NCBI RefSeq assembly: GCF_021172045.1
Contig: NZ_CP087164.1
Coordinates: 2,852,001-2,916,000 of the forward strand
Reading direction: 5' to 3'
DNA length: 64,000 bases
Origin: Capillimicrobium parvum
GTDB lineage: Bacteria; Actinomycetota; Thermoleophilia; Solirubrobacterales; Solirubrobacteraceae
Shown: in pieces, positions 1 through 7,349 of the stretch
Layout: every line of letters begins with the position of its first letter
Numbering within the stretch: the stretch's first letter is position 1
The notes under the pieces: generated by a model
Database searches by the model: none
The model's input: the letters and a program-made list of their open reading frames with translations, nothing else
Told to the model about the DNA's origin: nothing
Made by a program: the position numbers and the translations under genes

Positions 1-91
1 CGGTCGTGACGTAGCCGAGCTGCCAGACGTTGGCGAACAGGTCGGCCAGCGCCGCGACCGGCCGCGGCGGGGTCAGCAGGCGCTCGCTCAC
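1..91 (-). CDS. Partial gene, N-terminal 30 residues only
   Basis: The first 30 codons of a minus-strand gene that leaves the window at position 1. It starts with GTG at 91, whose last bases overlap the TGA of the GMC oxidoreductase (88-90) in a GTGA junction, so it is very likely translated with that gene. The visible peptide begins VSERLLTPPRPVAALADLF and continues NVWQLGYVTT. The last segment resembles the first beta strand of glyoxalase/VOC-type domains, but thirty residues are too few to assign a family. Third gene of the operon that starts at 1943. Confidence 0.55.
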   Translation of the reverse strand, partial: MSERLLTPPRPVAALADLFANVWQLGYVTT

Positions 92-1557
92 GCCACGACC
101 GCCCGCTGATCCTGGAGGTAGCCGTGGGGGTCCGCGTCGAGGTGCTCGGCGAGCCGCGTCGCGAGCGCCATGATCGTGTAGGAGGGGTTGGCCGACAGTG
201 TGCGCGGGATGACCGAGCTGTCGCCGGCGAACAGCCGCCGCACCTCGTGCGACTCGCCGTGGGAGTCGACCACCGACGTCGCCGGGTCGCTGCCCATCCG
301 GCAGCCGCCCTGCATGTGGGTGGTCGCGGGGGAGCTCCACAGGATGCGCGTCGCGCCCGCCGCCTCGAGCACGTCGCGACAGAACCGAGCGCCCTTCTCG
401 CGGCGCTCGATCTCGACCGGCTGGAAGTCGGTCCAGAACTGCTCGCGGCCCTCGTCGTCGAGCGTCACGCTCGCGTTGTTGTCGTCGTTGACCATGAGCA
501 GGAGGCCGATCCAGTGGCGGTAGTCGCGCGCGGCGTCGACGAGCGGCCGGCCCCACATCGGGCCGTTCTCGTCGCACAGGGCGACGGTGAAGCCGATGGG
601 GTCCTGGACGGTGATCGCCTCGACGACGAAGCCGCCGTCCTCGTCGCGCTGGAAGTCCATGCAGTGCGCGGTGATCGGGTAGACGCGGTGCGCGTCCTGC
701 GGCTCGTCGAAGCGGCCGAAGACGAACATCGCGGGATGCAGCCCGAGGTGGCGGCCGATCAGTGGGTTCGGCACGCCGGAGCGCAGGAGGATCTGCGGGG
801 TGTTCAGCGCGCCGCCGGCGACGACGACCGCGCCCGCGTCGACGGTGTGCCGGGCGCCGTCGGCGTCCGTGTACTCAACGCCGCGCGCCTCGAGGCCGCC
901 GGCGCCCTGCTCGACGAGGACGCGGTCCACGTGGCACTCGGCCCGCAGCTCGAGCTGCCCGCGCGCCCACGGCACCGAGATGTACGTGTTCTGGGTCGAC
1001 TTGCCCGCGTTCGTCGGGCAGCCCTGCAGGCAAGACCCGCACTTCATGCAGTTCTCGTCGGTGTAGGAGATGACGGGCTCGAGGTGCGCGCCCACCGCGT
1101 CGAACCCGCGCGAGACCATGCGCGTGTTCTCGAGCCAGTCGGTCCGCTCGCGCATCCCGAGGACCTCGGCGACGCGCTCGTAGTACGGGTCGAGGTCGCC
1201 CGGGCCGAGCGGCTCGCCGCGATCGTTGACCGGGGCGCTGGCCTCGCGCCACTTGTCGTACTCGTGCTGGGTGGCGCGCAAGGCGACCTTCGTGTTGATG
1301 GTCGTGCTGCCGCCGACGCAGCGGCCTGCGACCAGCGCGACGATGCCGGTGCTCGGGTCGCTGGAGGGCATCGCCATCCGGATCGGCCACCAGATGTCGT
1401 GCATCGCGTGGGCCTCCCAGCGGGTGAAGTCCGCGGCGGTCCGGTGCGGGCCGACCTCGAGCAGCAGGACGCTGCGGCCCTTGCGCGCCAGCTCGCCGGC
1501 GACCACGCCGCCGCCGGCCCCGGAGCCGACGACGACGACGTCGAAGCGCTCGCTCAC
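88..1557 (-). CDS. GMC-family FAD oxidoreductase with CxxCxxCxxxCP motif
   Basis: Predicted FAD-dependent alcohol/polyol dehydrogenase of the glucose-methanol-choline family, 489 residues. The N-terminus carries the Rossmann dinucleotide-binding motif (VVGSGAGGGVVAGELA). The C-terminal GMC substrate domain has the conserved HMQGGCRMG and NPSYTIMALA segments. Around residue 175 a four-cysteine stretch (NCMKCGSCLQGCP) looks like an iron-sulfur or metal site, as in some bacterial GMC branches. The start is GTG at 1557, overlapping the TGA of the upstream gene by 4 nt. The same reading frame stays open to 1923, but that 122-residue extension is Arg-rich shadow sequence inside the upstream gene. 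With its partner it probably forms a membrane-linked dehydrogenase; the substrate cannot be read from the sequence. Confidence 0.9.
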   Translation of the reverse strand: MSERFDVVVVGSGAGGGVVAGELARKGRSVLLLEVGPHRTAADFTRWEAHAMHDIWWPIRMAMPSSDPSTGIVALVAGRCVGGSTTINTKVALRATQHEYDKWREASAPVNDRGEPLGPGDLDPYYERVAEVLGMRERTDWLENTRMVSRGFDAVGAHLEPVISYTDENCMKCGSCLQGCPTNAGKSTQNTYISVPWARGQLELRAECHVDRVLVEQGAGGLEARGVEYTDADGARHTVDAGAVVVAGGALNTPQILLRSGVPNPLIGRHLGLHPAMFVFGRFDEPQDAHRVYPITAHCMDFQRDEDGGFVVEAITVQDPIGFTVALCDENGPMWGRPLVDAARDYRHWIGLLLMVNDDNNASVTLDDEGREQFWTDFQPVEIERREKGARFCRDVLEAAGATRILWSSPATTHMQGGCRMGSDPATSVVDSHGESHEVRRLFAGDSSVIPRTLSANPSYTIMALATRLAEHLDADPHGYLQDQRAVVA

Positions 1558-1943
1558 GCGCCCACCCCCAGGTACGACCAGTCCTTGTCGATGCGGCTCG
1601 CCAGCGGGAACCGGAAGTCGATCTCCTCGTAGGCGCCGGGTCCGGGCGCGCCGGGGGCGACGAAGTCGCTGTAGAAGGCCTCGATCGCCAGCGCGCGGAC
1701 CATCTGGAACTCCGGCGTGGCGGCCAGCGGCGCGAGCGCCTCGGCCCCGCCGCCGGCGTGCGGGGCGAGCGCGTCGACCGCATGCAGCGCGCCGTCGCGC
1801 ACGGCCTCGGGCGCGGCGGCGAGGATCGCGTCGATGTAGACGACGGGGCCCACGCGCGACGAGCCGGGGACGATCGTCTCGCACAGCGACTCGAGCGTCG
1901 CGGCGCGCTCCCGGTCCAGGCATTTGAGCTCAGCGCTGGTCAT
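1554..1943 (-). CDS. Gluconate 2-dehydrogenase subunit 3-like protein
   Basis: A 129-residue protein of the gluconate 2-dehydrogenase subunit 3 type, the small partner that accompanies GMC flavoproteins. The C-terminus has the family's recognisable YSDFVAPG, GAYEEIDF and KDWSYLGVG blocks. The family often has a twin-arginine signal, but none is seen here, so the complex may be cytoplasmic. The ATG at 1943 follows a TACCGT -10 hexamer by exactly 6 nt with no ribosome binding site, suggesting a leaderless message. Its TGA overlaps the GTG of the GMC gene, so the two are expected to be made in a fixed ratio. Confidence 0.8.
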   Translation of the reverse strand: MTSAELKCLDRERAATLESLCETIVPGSSRVGPVVYIDAILAAAPEAVRDGALHAVDALAPHAGGGAEALAPLAATPEFQMVRALAIEAFYSDFVAPGAPGPGAYEEIDFRFPLASRIDKDWSYLGVGA

Positions 1944-1949
1944 CGCTCG

Positions 1950-1955
1950 ACGGTA
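1950..1955 (-). promoter_or_regulatory. -10 element of a leaderless promoter
   Basis: TACCGT on the minus strand ends 6 nt before the ATG at 1943. The same TANNNT-N6-start pattern recurs in front of many genes in this window. No convincing -35 is seen. Confidence 0.5.
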
Positions 1956-2071
1956 CGCAGCCCCCTGTCGGGCGGCATGTCCCGGGGCGCACAGATCGTT
2001 GTCCGGACGTGCCGAATCCGCCGCGCCGCGCCGCGTCTCCCCGCCGCGCCGCCTCGCCCGCCCCACGCCGC

Positions 2072-2124
2072 GCATCGAGCGTCGAGTTTCTCAGCGTCAG
2101 GCTGAGGAACTCCACGGTCGATGC
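2072..2124. repeat. Long near-perfect inverted repeat, probable terminator or dispersed palindrome
   Basis: Two 24-nt arms (2072-2095 and 2101-2124) pair with three mismatches around a 5-nt loop. It lies 6 nt past the stop of the PQQ-type dehydrogenase (2131), so it probably ends that transcript, although there is no T-tract. A related shorter hairpin sharing GAGCGTCGAGTT lies just past another stop at 16973, so this may be a dispersed palindromic family. Confidence 0.6.
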
Positions 2125-2130
2125 AGGGGG

Positions 2131-3282
2131 TCAGGGCCGGAAGCTCAGGATCCGGTCGTCGGAGGCGGCGGGCGAGCCGCGGCCGTCGCGGTTGGACGTC
2201 GTGAACCAGATCCGCCCGCCGGGCGCCGCGACGACCGTGCGGATGCGCCCGTAGCGGTTGCGAAACAGCGCGTGCGGGCGGCCCGCCGACGCGCCGTGCA
2301 GCGGGATGCGCCACAGCGTCTGGCCCGCGAGCGCGCCGACGTAGAGGTTCGAGCCCACCACGGCAGCGCCGCTCGGCGAGCTGGTGGAGGTCGGCGACCA
2401 CGTCACCTTCGGGTTGGTGAACTGCCCGCCGCGCGTGCTGCCGCGGCCCTCGACCACCGGCCAGCCGTAGTTGCGGCCCTTGCGGATGAGGTTGACCTCG
2501 TCGACCTCGTTCTGGCCGAACTCGGTCGCCCACAGGCGGCCGCCGCGATCCCACGCGAGGCCCTGGACGTTGCGGTGGCCGAGCGTCCACACCGGCGAGC
2601 CCGGGAACGGGTTGTCGGACGGGACGCTGCCGTCGGCGTTGATGCGCAGGATCTTGCCGTTGGGCGAGCTGCGGTCCTGGGCCAGGCCGCTGTCCCCGGT
2701 CTCGCCGACGCCGGCGTAGAGCTTGCCGTCGGGACCGAAGGCGATGCGGCCGCCGTCGTGGATCGACCCGGCGCGCAGGCCGGTGAGGATCGGCGTCACG
2801 GTGCGCTCGCCGAGCTTGAACGAGACGATGCGGTTGTCGCGCGCCGTGGTCAGGTGCGCGAAGACGGTGCGGTCGCGCGCGAAGGCGGGGGAGACCGCGA
2901 GGCCGAGCAGGCCTCCCTCCCCGTTGGCGTGCACGCCGGGCACGGTCATGACGGGGCGCGCGCGGCCGCCGGTGGCGGGGATGCGCACGATCCGGCCGCT
3001 GTCTCGCTCGGCGACGAGGGCGTCGCCGCGGGGCAGGAAGGCGATGCCCCACGGCGTGTCGAGGTTGCGAGCGATGGTGCGCGGACGGGTACGGACCGCG
3101 CGGGCGGCGGGGGCGGCCGTCGTGGCGGTGTCGGGCGTCGCAGCGGTGTCGGGCGTCGCGGGCGCGTCGGTCGTGGCCGGGGGCGACGCCGTGGTGTCCG
3201 CCGGCCCACCGCCGCAGGCCAATATGGCGCCGGCGAGGGCGAGCGCGCCGAGGATCGCGGCGGTCAAGCGCATCCCGGCCAT
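2131..3282 (-). CDS. PQQ-dependent sugar dehydrogenase-like lipoprotein
   Basis: A 383-residue soluble aldose-sugar/sorbosone-dehydrogenase-type six-bladed beta-propeller. After a lipoprotein signal (hydrophobic core with lipobox ILAC near residue 22) comes a Thr/Ala/Pro linker to about residue 60. Typical family blocks follow: NLDTPWGIAFLP, NGEGGLLGLAVSP, DGGRIAFGPDGKLYAGVGE, LGHRNVQGLAWD and EFGQNEVDEVN. These include the His and Asp/Arg-rich loops that hold PQQ in characterised members. It would oxidise sugars outside the membrane, anchored by lipid. The ATG at 3282 is used, and a second ATG three codons later is equally possible. It appears monocistronic, with the long hairpin directly behind the stop. 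Confidence 0.85.
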   Translation of the reverse strand: MAGMRLTAAILGALALAGAILACGGGPADTTASPPATTDAPATPDTAATPDTATTAAPAARAVRTRPRTIARNLDTPWGIAFLPRGDALVAERDSGRIVRIPATGGRARPVMTVPGVHANGEGGLLGLAVSPAFARDRTVFAHLTTARDNRIVSFKLGERTVTPILTGLRAGSIHDGGRIAFGPDGKLYAGVGETGDSGLAQDRSSPNGKILRINADGSVPSDNPFPGSPVWTLGHRNVQGLAWDRGGRLWATEFGQNEVDEVNLIRKGRNYGWPVVEGRGSTRGGQFTNPKVTWSPTSTSSPSGAAVVGSNLYVGALAGQTLWRIPLHGASAGRPHALFRNRYGRIRTVVAAPGGRIWFTTSNRDGRGSPAASDDRILSFRP

Positions 3283-3298
3283 TTTGTCCGACCACCGG

Positions 3299-3357
3299 CC
3301 GGGCCGACCCCGGTTCGCCGGCGTCGGCCGGGCCGACCCCGGTCGGCCGGCGGCCGG
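3299..3357. repeat. Two imperfect tandem ~30-bp repeats
   Basis: Units at 3299-3327 and 3328-3357 both begin CCGGGCCGACCCCGGT. Further decayed GC-rich units continue to about 3410. They fill the intergenic space between the PQQ-type dehydrogenase start and ytoQ. No function is evident. Confidence 0.45.
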
Positions 3358-3452
3358 TCAGCCCGCCCGGCCGGTTCGCCCGCGGCTGGTCACCCCGCCC
3401 GGCGCGCCGGGAAGCGCGGCGTCTCGCGGCCCGGCTTGCACGCGAGCGTTCC

Positions 3453-3458
3453 TATCCT
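3453..3458 (+). promoter_or_regulatory. -10 element upstream of ytoQ
   Basis: TATCCT lies 8 nt before the ATG at 3467 with no ribosome binding site between, consistent with leaderless transcription. Confidence 0.45.
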
Positions 3459-3466
3459 TCGACTCC

Positions 3467-3934
3467 ATGACCTGGAACGTCTACCTCTCGGGCGAGATCC
3501 ACACGGACTGGCGGGCGCGCATCGAGGATGGCGCCGCGGCCGCCGGCCTCGACATCGCGTTCACGGGGCCGGTGACCGACCATGCCGCCAGCGACGACTG
3601 CGGCGCCGCGATCCTCGGCGAGCCGGCGGAGCGCTTCTGGCACGACCATCTCGGCGCCGGGGTCAACGCGATCCGCACGCGGACGCTGCTCGAGCAGGCC
3701 GACGTCGTCGTCGTGCGCTTCGGCGACCAGTACCGCCAGTGGAACGCCGCCTTCGACGCGGGCCAGGCCTCCGCGCTCGGCAAGGCGCTCGTCACGCTGC
3801 ACCCGCCCGAGCACGACCACGCGCTCAAGGAGGTCGACCGTGCGGCCCTCGCGGTGGCGCGCGAGCCCGAGCAGGTCGTCGGGATCCTGCGCTACGTGGT
3901 CGCCGGCGAGCTCGTCAAGCGCGCCGGGGCGTAG
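3467..3934 (+). CDS. ytoQ: YtoQ family protein
   Basis: A 155-residue cytosolic protein of the YtoQ family. The signature N-terminus VYLSGEIHTDWR is followed by conserved FTGPVTDHAASDDCG, ADVVVVRFGDQYRQWNAAFDAG and GKALVTLHP segments. The fold resembles nucleoside 2-deoxyribosyltransferase-like proteins, but the family has no firmly established reaction and none is proposed here. The ATG at 3467 is preferred because it follows a -10-like TATCCT by 8 nt and matches the family N-terminus; upstream residues in this frame are low-complexity. It is flanked on both sides by minus-strand genes and is probably transcribed alone. Confidence 0.85.
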   Translation: MTWNVYLSGEIHTDWRARIEDGAAAAGLDIAFTGPVTDHAASDDCGAAILGEPAERFWHDHLGAGVNAIRTRTLLEQADVVVVRFGDQYRQWNAAFDAGQASALGKALVTLHPPEHDHALKEVDRAALAVAREPEQVVGILRYVVAGELVKRAGA

Positions 3935-4080
3935 ACGCGAGGACGCCGCCGTCGTCGAGCAGCGGCAGGAGGGTCATCGCCAGGCGGTGTCGCCGAGCAG
4001 CTCGCCGACGCCGACGAGCTCCGTCGCGCGGGTACGGGCAGCCACGGTGCGACACCGAGACCGACACCGAGGCGGGCGGC

Positions 4081-5262
4081 TCAGGCGGCCGCCGCGTCGA
4101 GCGCCGCGCGCAGGTCCGCGGCGAGGTCGTCCGGGTGCTCGAGGCCGACCGCGATGCGCAGCAGTCCCGGCGCCGCGCCGCCGGCCTCCAGCGCCTGCTC
4201 GTCCAGGACGCCGGCGAGCATCGCCGCGGGCGGCACGATGAGCGAGTGCACGCCGCCGAGGCTGGGGGCGAGGTCGAAGAGCTCGAGGCGCTCGGCCAGC
4301 GCCGAAGCGGCCGCGACACCGCCGCCGAGCTCGAAGGAGAGCAGCCCGCCGAAGCCGTCCATCTGGGCGGCCGCCAGCGCATGCTGCGGATGCGAGCGCA
4401 GACCCGGGTAGTGGACGGCCCGCACTGCCGGATGCCCCTCGAGCAGCTCGGCCAGCGCCTGCGCCGTCGCGTTCTGGCGCGCGACGCGCACCGCGAGGGT
4501 GCGCAGCCCGCGCTGCAGAAGCCACGCGTCGAACGCGCTGAGCACGCCGCCCAGCGTCAGCGACAGGTCCCAGATCTCGCCCAGCTCGTCCGGCGGACCG
4601 CAGACGACCCCGGCGGTCAGGTCGCTGTGGCCGCCGAGGTACTTCGTCGCCGAGTGCACGACGAGGTCGGCCCCGAACGCCAGCGGCCGCTGGTTGATCG
4701 GGCTCGCCAGCGTGTTGTCGACGAGGACGCGCGCCCCCGCCGCATGCGCCGCCTCGCTCACGGCGCGCAGGTCGGTGATCGCCAGCATCGGGTTCGACGG
4801 CGTCTCGAGGACCACGAGCGCCGTCCGCGCGCCGATCGCGCCCGTGAGCGCGGCCGTGTCGGCCTGGTCGGCGAACGTCACGTCGATGCCCATTCGCGGC
4901 GCGAGCTTCTGCAGCAGCGACAGCGTCCCGGCGTAGTGCACGTTCTGGGCGACGACGTGGTCCCCGGGCGCGCACAGCGCCAGCACGGTCGTCGAGATCG
5001 CCGCCATCCCCGACGAGAACACCCGCGCCGTACCGGCGCCCTCGAGCTCGGCGACGATCGCCTCCGCATGCTCATGCGTGGGGTTGCCGTACCGGGTGTA
5101 GAAGCGGCGCTCGCGCGGGCGGGTCGCCAGCTCGCGCAGCTCGGCGGCGTCGCGCGCCGCGAACGTCGAGGCGGGGTGGATGGGCGGCGTGATCGCGCCG
5201 TCGACCGCCGCGGGCCGCAGCAGCGAGGTCTCGACGTGGCGCTCGCGCGGGGTCTCGCTCAT
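4081..5262 (-). CDS. Trans-sulfuration PLP enzyme (cystathionine gamma-synthase/lyase type)
   Basis: A 393-residue fold-type I PLP enzyme of the Cys/Met metabolism family. Visible features are the RYGNPTHEHAE block, the FSSGMAAISTTVLAL phosphate-binding region, the ETPSNPMLAITDL segment, the DNTLASPINQRPL cofactor Asp region and the catalytic lysine in VHSATKYLGGHSD. These place it among cystathionine gamma-synthases, cystathionine gamma-lyases and methionine gamma-lyases, which sequence inspection cannot separate. The ATG at 5262 follows TACGGT by exactly 6 nt, so it is probably leaderless. The gene stands alone between ytoQ and the amine oxidase remnant. Confidence 0.85.
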   Translation of the reverse strand: MSETPRERHVETSLLRPAAVDGAITPPIHPASTFAARDAAELRELATRPRERRFYTRYGNPTHEHAEAIVAELEGAGTARVFSSGMAAISTTVLALCAPGDHVVAQNVHYAGTLSLLQKLAPRMGIDVTFADQADTAALTGAIGARTALVVLETPSNPMLAITDLRAVSEAAHAAGARVLVDNTLASPINQRPLAFGADLVVHSATKYLGGHSDLTAGVVCGPPDELGEIWDLSLTLGGVLSAFDAWLLQRGLRTLAVRVARQNATAQALAELLEGHPAVRAVHYPGLRSHPQHALAAAQMDGFGGLLSFELGGGVAAASALAERLELFDLAPSLGGVHSLIVPPAAMLAGVLDEQALEAGGAAPGLLRIAVGLEHPDDLAADLRAALDAAAA

Positions 5263-5268
5263 CGCCGC

Positions 5269-5274
5269 ACCGTA
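5269..5274 (-). promoter_or_regulatory. -10 element of a leaderless promoter
   Basis: TACGGT on the minus strand, 6 nt before the ATG at 5262. Same spacing as other leaderless genes in the window. Confidence 0.45.
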
Positions 5275-5302
5275 CTGCGCCGCCGCGGCGCGCCGCCCGC
5301 TG

Positions 5303-6985
5303 TCAGTCCGCCGGCGTGCCGTGCGCATGGCAGCTGCCCGCGCCGGGCTCCGGGGGCGGCACGTCGAGCGCGGGACTGCGGTCGAAGAACCAACCCCCAC
5401 GGCTTGAGCTCGAAGCCGATCCGCGCGACCGGCATGACCGGCCAGTCCTCGGGCCGCGGGACGTGGTGGTGGTTCATCGTGTACCAGACGACGATGTCCG
5501 TGTCCTCGATGCCGCGGTCCGCCTGGACCCAGCGCGGCAGGCCGTCGCCGCCGGGGTGCTGGTAGGGGTAGTCGCCGGCCGGGTACCGCTCGGCCGGGTC
5601 GTAGGGCGTGACCCACAGGTGGTGCTCGATGAAGCCGGCGCGGCGGCGCAGCGGCGAGTCGGGGGCCGCGAACGGGACCGTGTTGTCGCCCGGGATCAGC
5701 CGGTAGGCGACCGGCGCGCCGACCGCGTTGCGCTTCGACGGGTTCTGGACCAGCCAGCCGCGCGCGCTGAACGGTCGATGCGCCGGCGGGCCTCGCCCTC
5801 GGTGCGCAGCGTCCGCGCGACCGTCCGCCACGCGTTGCCCTGCGGGTTGTCCGGCCCGACCGGGTCGGCCTCGGTGTGCACCTCGACGACCGAGTTGCCG
5901 CCGCCGTCGAGGTCCATGTCGAGCCGCACGCAGAACACGTGCTGGTGGTGGATCGCGTTGAGGTTCGGCGCGACGAGCTTGCCGTAGCGCGGCTCGAAGC
6001 CGTCGGCGACCGCCTGCGTCGCCACGATCCCGGTCGCCTTGACCTCCGACGAGATGATCCCGTCCTGGTGCAGGTACCAGAAGAACCCGTACTCGTAGTT
6101 GCCGACCGTGATCACGCTCGAGATCACGAGCCGCCGCCCCCGCCGCACCTCGACGTGGCCGGTGCGGAAGTCCGTGTGCTTCCACAGCATCCCGTCGTCC
6201 TCCTCGTGGAGGCAGATCGCGTTCGGCACCACGACCGGCTCGCCGTCGGCGTTGCACCAGGCGCCGTCGAAGTAGTGGACGACGCCGAGGCAGTCGCACC
6301 CGAGCGTCAGCGAGTTCGTCATCGTGCCGGCGTTGAACTCGCCGATGTCGAGCGGGGCCTGGTAGAAGCGGTCGGGGTCGGCGTAGGGGACGACCATCTC
6401 CGCATAGGACGCGCGCCGCAGGATCGGGCGCAGGACCCCGTCGTCCTCGTAGCCGAGGTCGTGGAGGACGAGCCCCTCGCGCTGGCTGAAGCCGACGCGC
6501 AGGCGCCACTTCTGCCAGCGCACCTCGTGGCCGTCGACGGCGAAGCTCGGGCCGTCGGGCTGGCTGATGTGGATGGGCCGGACGTCGTCGCGCAGCGGGC
6601 CGACGCGATCGGCGCGGAACTCGCCGCGCTCGGCCGGCAGCGCCACCGGATCGCGGTCCTCGAAGTGGACGAGCTCGCCGCTGTGGACATCGACCAGTCC
6701 GAAGATGCCCTCGAGCGGCCGCGCGTACGCGTTGCCGCCCGGCTCGGGCCGCACGTAGGCGAGGACGCGCGCGAGCTGGTGCTCGCCCTGCTCCTCGGGA
6801 AGGCCATGCCATCCGGCCGAGACGGGGTCGACGTCGACCAGCGCGACGTCCTCGATCCCGCGCCGCTCGAGCGCGCGCAGGAATGCGGGGGCGCGCCGGA
6901 CCGCGGCCTCGATGGCCAGGAACTCGGCCTCCGTCATCTGCGGCTCGACACCGCGCAGCACGCGCCAGCCCGTCACCGCCTCGGT
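5303..6985 (-). pseudogene. Copper amine oxidase remnant: N-terminus lost, two frameshifts
   Basis: Clear remains of a topaquinone copper amine oxidase. The catalytic Asp region (PYADPDRFYQAPLDIG), the cofactor Tyr motif NYEY, the copper ligands in AIHHQHVF and the third-His region (YTMNHHHVPRPEDWP) are all readable, but in three different frames. One C appears to be missing near 5773, so the frame shifts after the EGEARRR segment. One G is extra in the run at 5394-5398, so the terminal WFFDRSPALDVPPP peptide and stop (5303) are again in another frame. The expected first 60-90 residues are absent: homology stops near EAVTGWRVLRGVEPQ, and coding DNA of an opposite-strand TetR gene begins there. 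The frameshifts alone could be sequencing errors in homopolymers, but together with the truncation they suggest a dead gene. Confidence 0.8.
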
Positions 6986-7306
6986 CTCGAGGACTTCGCG
7001 GCCGACCTCCCGCGGCTGGCCGCCGAGGAGCCCGACGGTCAGGCGTTCCAGTTCGAGCTCGCGCTCGAGGCGCGCCGCCGGCCCGAGCTCCGCGACGAGG
7101 TGCGCACGCAGTACGAGGAGTACTTCGCGGTGACGCGGCGTGCGCTCGAGCGTGCCGGGATCGAGGCCACGCCCGCACTGGTGCGCCTGGTGTTCGCCGC
7201 GCTCGACGGAGCGACGCTGCAGCAGCTCATCTTCGAGCGCCCCGACGAGAGCGCCGAGCTCGTCGCCGAGCTCCAGGGGCTGCTGCGCCGGCTGGCTGCT
7301 CCCTGA
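6986..7306 (+). pseudogene. TetR-family regulator remnant, C-terminal domain only
   Basis: About 106 in-frame codons encode a typical TetR ligand-binding C-terminus (AFQFELALEARRRPELRDEV, then YEEYFAVTRRALERAG and LVFAALDGATLQQLIFE) ending at TGA 7304-7306. No helix-turn-helix and no plausible start precede it: at about 6986 the sequence passes directly into the truncated, oppositely oriented amine oxidase. The geometry is what one deletion would leave if it removed the promoter region between two divergent genes plus both 5' ends. The fragment may once have repressed the amine oxidase. Confidence 0.7.
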
Positions 7307-7313
7307 CCGACAG

Positions 7314-7329
7314 GGCCCCGGTGGGGGCC
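7314..7329. terminator. GC hairpin between converging genes
   Basis: GGCCCC (7314-7319) and GGGGCC (7324-7329) form a perfect 6-bp stem with a 4-nt loop, between the TetR remnant stop (7306) and the NhaA-fusion stop (7350). There is no T-run, so strength is uncertain. Confidence 0.4.
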
Positions 7330-7349
7330 GTGGTGCTCATCGACCCGGG

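Noticed and set aside
1558-1923. N-terminal extension of the GMC oxidoreductase frame
   Set aside because: The added 122 residues are Arg-rich shadow of the subunit-3-like gene. The Rossmann motif starts right after GTG 1557, which forms a GTGA overlap.
3935-4080. Two tiny minus-strand frames joined by TGATG (about 23 and 20 codons)
   Set aside because: Too short, no ribosome binding site and no recognisable peptide. Probably chance in GC-rich intergenic DNA.
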